Of a DNA stretch of 64,000 nt, positions 58,954 through 64,000 are shown one piece after another (within the stretch, counting starts at the first letter, position 1; every line of letters starts with the position of its first letter). The stretch spans positions 248,001 through 312,000 of the forward strand of contig JAAMEZ010000047.1 of the NCBI GenBank assembly GCA_013322215.1. Reading direction: 5' to 3'. The notes beneath the pieces were generated by a model, which ran no database searches, was not told where the DNA came from, and was given only the letters and a program-made list of their open reading frames with translations. The DNA is from Martinezella rhizogenes (GTDB lineage: Bacteria; Pseudomonadota; Alphaproteobacteria; Rhizobiales; Rhizobiaceae). The position numbers and the translations under genes were made by a program.

Positions 58954-59541
58954 ATGTACGCTCTTTATATTACGCACCCGCAGGTGCGCATCGACCCGAA
59001 CGTGCCGGTGCCGCAATGGGGCCTGTCCGAGATCGGTGCCGAGCGGGCGCGACTGGCCGCGAGCCGCCCCTGGGCCGGCAAGCTCGGCCTTATCGTCTCC
59101 AGCGGCGAGCGCAAGGCGATCGAAACGGCCGAGGCTTTGGCAATGGCAAGCGGCGCACCGATCGAGGTCATCGAAGCCATGCACGAAAACGACCGCAGCG
59201 CCACAGGCTTTCTGGCGCCACCGGAGTTCGAGAAAGCGGCGGACTGGTTCTTCGCCAACCCGCATGAAAGCTTCAAGGGCTGGGAACGCGCCATCGACGC
59301 GCAGGCGAGAATCGTCTCCAACGTCGAGGCCGTTCTTGCGCGGCACGATCCGAATGTCCCGATCGCCTTCGTCGGTCATGGCGGCGTCGGCACGCTGCTG
59401 AAATGCCATCTGGAGGGAAAGCCGATCGCGCGGCAGGGCGATCAACCGCCGGGCGGCGGCAATCTTTTCTGTTTCGATCTTGCGAAGCGCGTCGTCTCAT
59501 GCGACTGGACACCCATGGAAGACTGGATGGGATGGGCTTGA
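58954..59541 (+). CDS. Histidine phosphatase family protein with altered motif
   Basis: The 195-residue protein has the family fold, but the usual RHG is replaced by T-H-P in LYITHPQVRID. The catalytic His (His8) is present while Arg7 and Gly9 are changed. A second His appears in FVGHGGVGTLLK, and SSGERKAIETAEAL matches the family. Loss of Arg7 may lower or change activity. It starts 20 bp after pmtA and ends 1 bp before pyrF. Confidence 0.85.
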   Translation: MYALYITHPQVRIDPNVPVPQWGLSEIGAERARLAASRPWAGKLGLIVSSGERKAIETAEALAMASGAPIEVIEAMHENDRSATGFLAPPEFEKAADWFFANPHESFKGWERAIDAQARIVSNVEAVLARHDPNVPIAFVGHGGVGTLLKCHLEGKPIARQGDQPPGGGNLFCFDLAKRVVSCDWTPMEDWMGWA

Positions 59542-59542
59542 T

Positions 59543-60235
59543 ATGACCGCACGCGACCGCTTGATCGTTGGACTGGATGTTCCAAACCTTCAGGAGGCCG
59601 AGAAAGTGGTCAGCGCCCTTGGCGACGATATCCTCTATTACAAGATCGGCTATCAGCTCGCCTTCGCCGGCGGCCTGGAATTCGCCCGCGATCTTGCCGC
59701 CAGCGGCAAGAAGATCTTTCTCGACATGAAGCTGCTCGACATCGACAACACGGTGGCCTCCGGTGTGGAGAACATCGTCAAGATGGGTATGTCGATGCTG
59801 ACGTTGCACGCCTATCCGAAGGCGATGAAGGCGGCCGTCGAGGCGGCCAAGGGGTCCGATCTCTGCCTGCTCGGCGTCACGGTGCTGACCTCGATGGACG
59901 AAGAGGATCTCATCTCCGCTGGCTATGAATACGATCCGCATACGCTGGTACTGCGCCGGGCTGAACAGGCGCATCTCGCCGGCATGGGCGGCATCGTCTG
60001 CTCGGCCGAAGAGTCCGCCGCCGTCCGCAAGATCATCGGCCCTGACATGGCGCTGGTGACCCCCGGCATCCGCCCGGCCGGCAGCGACAAGGGCGACCAG
60101 AAGCGGGTGATGACGCCGGCCGATGCCATCAAGGCCGGATCGAGCCACCTCGTCGTCGCCCGACCGATCGTCAAGTCGGCCGATCCGAAGGAGGCCGCCC
60201 GCGCCATCCTCGCCGAGATCGACGCAGCACTCTAA
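59543..60235 (+). CDS. pyrF: Orotidine 5'-phosphate decarboxylase
   Basis: The 230-residue TIM-barrel enzyme has LIVGLDVPNLQEAEKVV, FLDMKLLDIDNTVASGV (the catalytic D-K-x-x-D region), GVTVLTSM and VTPGIRP near the phosphate site. It makes UMP from OMP. ATG 59543 follows the phosphatase stop by 1 bp. DUF1330 follows 27 bp later on the same strand. Confidence 0.97.
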   Translation: MTARDRLIVGLDVPNLQEAEKVVSALGDDILYYKIGYQLAFAGGLEFARDLAASGKKIFLDMKLLDIDNTVASGVENIVKMGMSMLTLHAYPKAMKAAVEAAKGSDLCLLGVTVLTSMDEEDLISAGYEYDPHTLVLRRAEQAHLAGMGGIVCSAEESAAVRKIIGPDMALVTPGIRPAGSDKGDQKRVMTPADAIKAGSSHLVVARPIVKSADPKEAARAILAEIDAAL

Positions 60236-60262
60236 ACGACCAGAACAAGCAGGGAGGAAAAC

Positions 60263-60550
60263 ATGGCAAAGGGATATTGGATCGCGCGCGTGGATGTCCG
60301 CGACCCCGAACGCTACAAGGACTACGTTGCCGCCGCGAAGCCTGCCTTCGAGAAATATGGCGCGAATTTCCTTGCGCGTGGCGGAGCGTTTACCCCGCTT
60401 GAAGGACAGGCGCGCGGCCGCAATGTCGTCATCGAGTTTCCGTCGCTGCAACATGCCGTCGATTGCTACAACTCGCCGGAATACCAGATCGCGGCCAAAA
60501 TCCGTCAGCAAGTGGCTGATGCTGAAATGGTCGTCGTCGAAGGCGTTTAA
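60263..60550 (+). CDS. DUF1330 family protein
   Basis: The 95-residue protein has a ferredoxin-like fold: GYWIARVDVRDPERYKDYVAAAKPAFEKYGANFLARGG and IEFPSLQHAVDCYNSPEYQ. An AGGGAGGA site precedes the ATG. It is in a likely operon with pyrF. The function is unknown. Confidence 0.92.
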   Translation: MAKGYWIARVDVRDPERYKDYVAAAKPAFEKYGANFLARGGAFTPLEGQARGRNVVIEFPSLQHAVDCYNSPEYQIAAKIRQQVADAEMVVVEGV

Positions 60551-60662
60551 ACCCTTTGAAAAGCCGACGCTGCAATGCAGCGCGATAGCACTTCACCTCG
60601 GCGCTCGGATCGGCTAAGACGAAACCAGATAAGCCCAATCCAAGCCTTTCGAGGAGCCTGCC

Positions 60663-61643
60663 ATGACCCTGTCCAACCTCCCGCCGCTCGTCACCGTGTT
60701 CGGAGGATCAGGTTTCATCGGGCGGCACGTCGTGCGTGCGCTTGCCAAGCGCGGCTATCGCATCCGTGTCGCCGTTCGCCGTCCCGATCTTGCCGGTTTC
60801 CTGCAGCCGCTCGGCAATCTCGGCCAGATTTCGATCGTCCAGGCCAATGTGCGCTATCGTAACTCCATCGACCGCGCCGTCGAAGGCGCCCAGCATGTCG
60901 TCAACTGCGTCGGCATTCTCGCCGAAAGCGGTCGCAACACCTTCGATGCCGTGCAGGAATTCGGCGCCAAGGCGATTGCGGAAGCCGCCCGCGGCGTCGG
61001 CGCGTCTCTGACGCATATTTCGGCACTCAGCGCCGATGCCAACTCGCCTTCGGCCTATGCGCGCACCAAGGCTCGCGCCGAAACCGCAATCCTGTCGATC
61101 AAGCCGGATGCAATCATCCTGCGTCCCTCGATCGTCTTTGGTCCGGAAGACGAGTTCTTCAACAAGTTTGCCGACATGTCGCGCACGGCGCCGTTCCTGC
61201 CGCTGATCGGCGGCGGCAAGACGAAGTTCCAGCCCGTCTATGTCGAGGATATCGCCGAATCGGTTGCCCGCAGCGTCGATGGCAAGCTGAAGGCCGGAAC
61301 GACCTACGAGCTCGGCGGCCCGGAAGTGCTGTCCTTCCGCGAATGTCTCGAGACGACGCTCTCCGTCATCAACCGCAAGAAGGCGCTCGTCTCCATCCCC
61401 TTCGGCCTTGCCTCGCTGATCGGATCCGTCGCCTCGCTGGTGCCGCTCATCAAGCCGCCGATCACCGCCGACCAGGTAACGCTTTTGAAGAGCGACAATG
61501 TCGTTTCCAAGCAGGCGGAAGCGGAAGGACGCACCTTGAAGGGCATCGGCCTGCTGCCGACGCTGCTCGTTTCCGTGCTGCCGTCTTATCTGGTGCGCTA
61601 CCGCCCGCAGGGTCAGTTCACAGGCTCCGGCAAAGCCGCCTGA
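60663..61643 (+). CDS. Complex I NDUFA9-subunit-like SDR protein
   Basis: The 326-residue atypical SDR has the nucleotide-binding VFGGSGFIGRHVVRAL at residues about 11-26, and resembles the NDUFA9-like accessory subunit of complex I and its bacterial homologues. Other segments are VNCVGILAES and ELGGPEVLSFRECLETT. It could support complex I or a membrane-bound redox function. The C-terminus SLIGSVASLVPLI contains a hydrophobic stretch. A terminator follows at 61671. Confidence 0.85.
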   Translation: MTLSNLPPLVTVFGGSGFIGRHVVRALAKRGYRIRVAVRRPDLAGFLQPLGNLGQISIVQANVRYRNSIDRAVEGAQHVVNCVGILAESGRNTFDAVQEFGAKAIAEAARGVGASLTHISALSADANSPSAYARTKARAETAILSIKPDAIILRPSIVFGPEDEFFNKFADMSRTAPFLPLIGGGKTKFQPVYVEDIAESVARSVDGKLKAGTTYELGGPEVLSFRECLETTLSVINRKKALVSIPFGLASLIGSVASLVPLIKPPITADQVTLLKSDNVVSKQAEAEGRTLKGIGLLPTLLVSVLPSYLVRYRPQGQFTGSGKAA

Positions 61644-61670
61644 CGATTCGGCTACTCTACGAAATTCATG

Positions 61671-61702
61671 CGCCGCCCGGTTTCTCCGAGCGGCGTTTTT
61701 TA
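61671..61702 (+). terminator. Rho-independent terminator
   Basis: CGCCGC (61671-61676) and GCGGCG (61690-61695) with an extended inner stem are followed by six T. It ends the NDUFA9-like gene 28 bp after its stop. Confidence 0.85.
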
Positions 61703-61931
61703 TTGCCCTACGAAGACAGAATCGTACTTTAGGGCGCTGGCAAAGCCCCGCCATTCACAGCTTGGCGTTGCTCAAAAGACGCACTCCGGAAATAGTAGCA
61801 TTAACGTCAAATTTAATATGAACATTTATTGCTATTGCTCATCTCACTGACTAACACAGCCGCGCGTCTCAGGCTTGGACAACAAACCGGTCGGTGGCGC
61901 GCTTCACACTTCTGCGGAAAGGCATTCTTCG

Positions 61932-62096
61932 ATGGGCAAGTCTATCGCGCTTCTGTTTGCGTGCGCGGCACTGGTGATTCTCGCAGGCTCGTTCGTGGCT
62001 CGCGGCAGCATCGCTTCGATCAAGGGCGAATGTGCGCCGACCTATGGCGTCGACCCCTGCACGACGGGTTCCATCGACGCGTCCTCCCCGAACTGA
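61932..62096 (+). CDS. Small membrane-anchored protein of unknown function
   Basis: The 54-residue protein begins MGKSIALLFACAALVILAGSFVARG, a signal peptide or anchor, and continues SIASIKGECAPTYGVDPCTTG with two Cys. GAAAGG lies about 8 nt before ATG 61932; a frame open to 61875 is rejected. The gene is followed by a terminator. No family is recognised. Confidence 0.65.
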   Translation: MGKSIALLFACAALVILAGSFVARGSIASIKGECAPTYGVDPCTTGSIDASSPN

Positions 62097-62108
62097 TCGG
62101 GCATGAAA

Positions 62109-62137
62109 AAGGCCGGTTTTCACCGGCCTCACTTTTT
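62109..62137. terminator. Bidirectional terminator
   Basis: AGGCCGG (62110-62116) and CCGGCCT (62123-62129) form a perfect stem. T-runs lie on both sides, immediately after the stem on the minus strand and after a few bases on the plus strand. It serves both the small-protein gene and uppP. Confidence 0.85.
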
Positions 62138-62164
62138 CCAGGATTGCAGCACGGGCGATCGGCC

Positions 62165-62962
62165 TCAGCCGAAATAGAGCCCGATCAGGCCGACCGTGCC
62201 GACGGCAATGCGCCACCATGCGAAGGGGGCGTAGCCACGGCGCGACACGAAGTCGAGCAGCGCGCGCACCACAAGCAGCGCCGAGATGAAGGCCATGACG
62301 AAGCCGATAACGATCAGCTGACCATCGGCCATGCTGAGATCATGGCGGCTCTTCCACAAATCCAGCGTGAAGGCGCCGACCATTGTCGGCATGGCGAGGA
62401 AGAAGGAGAATTCCGCGGCCGAACGCTTGTCGGCGCCAAGCAGCAGCGCGCCGACGATGGTCGAACCGGAGCGCGACGTTCCCGGAATCATGGCCAGGCA
62501 CTGGAAGAAGCCGATCTTGACCGCCATCGGCCAGGAAAACTCATAGGCGCTGGTGTATTTGGGCTTGAACTGGATCTTGTCGACGACAAGGAGAACGATG
62601 CCGCCGAGGATCAGCGAGATACAGATCACCAGCGGCGAGTTAAACAGCACGGTCTTGATGAAATCATGCGCCAGCGCGCCGATGACGGCGGCCGGCAGAA
62701 AGCCGAACAGGACGGCGAGAACGAAGTGACGGGCCTTAACGCTGACGGGGAGCGCCTTGGCGATCTGGACGAGGCGATTGAAATAGACGAGCAGAATGGC
62801 GAGAATCGCGCCGAGCTGGATCAAAACTTCAAAAGTGCCGGCCGATTTGAAGCCGAGAAAATGTCCGAGCAATATCAGATGGCCCGTCGAGGAGACCGGA
62901 ATGAACTCCGTAAGCCCCTCCACAAGGCCTAAAACCAACGCGATAATAATTTGTTCAGCCAT
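62165..62962 (-). CDS. uppP: Undecaprenyl-diphosphate phosphatase
   Basis: The 265-residue membrane protein has LVEGLTEFIPVSSTGHL (residues about 13-29) and PGTSRSGSTI, the two active-site motifs of UppP/BacA. It recycles undecaprenyl pyrophosphate for peptidoglycan synthesis. About eight helices are visible. It is convergent with the small-protein gene and divergent from the glutathione transferase gene. Confidence 0.95.
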   Translation of the reverse strand: MAEQIIIALVLGLVEGLTEFIPVSSTGHLILLGHFLGFKSAGTFEVLIQLGAILAILLVYFNRLVQIAKALPVSVKARHFVLAVLFGFLPAAVIGALAHDFIKTVLFNSPLVICISLILGGIVLLVVDKIQFKPKYTSAYEFSWPMAVKIGFFQCLAMIPGTSRSGSTIVGALLLGADKRSAAEFSFFLAMPTMVGAFTLDLWKSRHDLSMADGQLIVIGFVMAFISALLVVRALLDFVSRRGYAPFAWWRIAVGTVGLIGLYFG

Positions 62963-63112
62963 ATCGTGTCCTTTGTCTAACGGCAGGGCGGCCCGATTCG
63001 CTTGTGCAAACTAGGCCAAGATCCTATAGCTTCAACCGATGACAAATGACTAGGGCCGCAAAATCGCGACCCAAAAGACTCCATAGCATCAATCAGAAAC
63101 ACCCGAGTACCA

Positions 63113-63805
63113 ATGCCGACGCTGTATCATCACCCAATGTCATCTTCCTCCCGGTTCGTTCGTCTGATCCTGACGGAATATGGCTATCAGACGGAGCTGA
63201 TCGAGGAACAGACCTGGGAAAAGCGACGCGATTTCCTGGCGCTGAACCCTGCCGGCACCCTGCCTGTCTATGTCGATGACAGCATGCGGGCGCTCTGTGG
63301 CGCCTCGGTCATTTCCGAATATCTCGACGAGACCCATGGCGTCTTGAAGCGCGACCGCCGGCTTCTCGCCGAAGATCCGTTCCAGCGCGCTGAAATCCGC
63401 CGGCTGACGGAATGGTTCATGCAGAAGATGGAGCAGGATGTGACCCGGCCGCTGACGCGCGAACGCGTCTTCAAGCTGCAGATGACCGCTGAACAGGGCG
63501 GCGGTGCTCCCGATTCCAAGGTCATGCGCATGGCGCGCGGCAATATCCGTCAGCACATGAAATATCTGTCCTGGCTGGCGGGTTCGCGGCAGTGGCTGGC
63601 CGGCGAGCGGCTGAGCTATGCCGATCTTGCCGCTGCGGCCTCGGTTTCCGTGCTAGATTATCTGGGCGAGATCGACTGGACGGAATCGCCGGTCGCCAAG
63701 GAATGGTATCAGCGGCTGAAGTCGCGCCCGTCCTTCCGGCCGCTCCTGGCGGAGCGCGTGCGTGGTGTCACCCCGGTCTCGCACTATGCCGATCTGGATT
63801 TCTGA
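63113..63805 (+). CDS. Glutathione S-transferase family protein
   Basis: The 230-residue protein has a thioredoxin-like N-terminal domain with a catalytic-type Ser stretch (HHPMSSSSRFVRLILTEYG), the cis-Pro region LNPAGTLPVYVDD and a helical C-terminal domain (ERLSYADLAAAASVSVLDYLG). It is adjacent to queG on the same strand, separated by 12 bp, and such pairs are frequent in rhizobia. Glutathione-dependent activity is inferred. Confidence 0.9.
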   Translation: MPTLYHHPMSSSSRFVRLILTEYGYQTELIEEQTWEKRRDFLALNPAGTLPVYVDDSMRALCGASVISEYLDETHGVLKRDRRLLAEDPFQRAEIRRLTEWFMQKMEQDVTRPLTRERVFKLQMTAEQGGGAPDSKVMRMARGNIRQHMKYLSWLAGSRQWLAGERLSYADLAAAASVSVLDYLGEIDWTESPVAKEWYQRLKSRPSFRPLLAERVRGVTPVSHYADLDF

Positions 63806-63817
63806 CGAGGGCTTGAT

Positions 63818-64000
63818 ATGCCCGATGATCGCGAAACGGAAAGAGCTAACAAGCGCCGGAAAGCATTGACCGCGTTCCTGCGGGAAGAAGCGCGCGCCCA
63901 AGGTTTCGATCTCTGTCGCATCACCAAACCCGACGCTATCCCCGAGGCTCCTGTCAGGCTCGGTCAGTTTCTGGACAAGGGCCATCACGGCACCATGGGC
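63818..64000 (+). CDS. queG: Epoxyqueuosine reductase (N-terminal part)
   Basis: The 61 visible codons start MPDDRETERANKRRKALTAF and include REEARAQGFDLCRITKPDAIPEAPVRLGQFLDKGHHGTMG, matching the N-terminal domain of QueG. QueG reduces epoxyqueuosine to queuosine in tRNA using cobalamin and iron-sulfur clusters. The rest runs off the right edge, so the 4Fe4S motifs are not seen. Confidence 0.85.
   Translation, partial: MPDDRETERANKRRKALTAFLREEARAQGFDLCRITKPDAIPEAPVRLGQFLDKGHHGTMG

Overview
The window is alphaproteobacterial chromosome, almost certainly from Rhizobium or a close relative in Rhizobiaceae. This rests on GC-rich codon use with dense antisense ORFs, on the gene set (hrcA/grpE, rph, rdgB, hemW, dnaA, rpsT, mutM, ubiE, ubiB, coaBC, dut, rsmI/yraN/gshB, dnaN, pmtA, pyrF, uppP, queG), on a GcvA-type LysR-rich accessory set, and on rhizobial intergenic palindromes. 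No tRNA, rRNA, insertion sequence, prophage or CRISPR array was seen.

Layout. 1-5.2 kb: heat-shock and housekeeping genes (grpE partial, hrcA, rph, rdgB, hemW), with a GFA-type gene wedged between hrcA and grpE. 5.2-7.4 kb: a long inverted repeat, a DMT exporter and a divergent LysR gene. 7.4-14.7 kb: dnaA with an 800-bp upstream region carrying a dense GANTC cluster, then rpsT, an enoyl-CoA hydratase, mutM, ubiE and ubiB. 14.7-30.2 kb: an accessory block between ubiB and coaBC. 30.3-45 kb: coaBC, a class II glutamine amidotransferase, a probable 24-codon leader-peptide transcript, otsB/otsA, a choline-sulfate module (LysR, choX, betC), a Mop protein, trmO, an orphan metal-type binding protein, an XRE regulator, prfC, dut. 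45-64 kb: Lrp regulator and exporter, LysE exporters, cysK, yifB, gshB, yraN, rsmI, dnaN, pmtA, pyrF, an NDUFA9-like protein, uppP, a glutathione transferase and the start of queG.

The most notable system is the operon at 15340-22776. It encodes a histidine-ammonia-lyase homologue whose MIO-forming Ala-Ser-Gly is replaced by Cys-Ala-Asp, a hydantoinase-type amidohydrolase, an M20 N-carbamoyl-amino-acid hydrolase, a DUF917 protein, a small TfoX-N protein and a urocanase homologue. Canonical hutI, hutG and hutF are absent. The set matches, step for step, a route from ergothioneine to glutamate: trimethylamine elimination, thiourocanate hydration, desulfuration, hydantoin ring opening, decarbamoylation. 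Function is inferred, not shown.

Other signals are: a family of six palindromic repeats with a conserved core and covarying arms; two proteins whose C-terminal tails are encoded by intergenic repeats; a small transcript upstream of otsB with an exceptionally strong ribosome-binding site that can pair with a sequence just after its stop codon; and several inverted repeats placed as operators beside divergent regulator genes.
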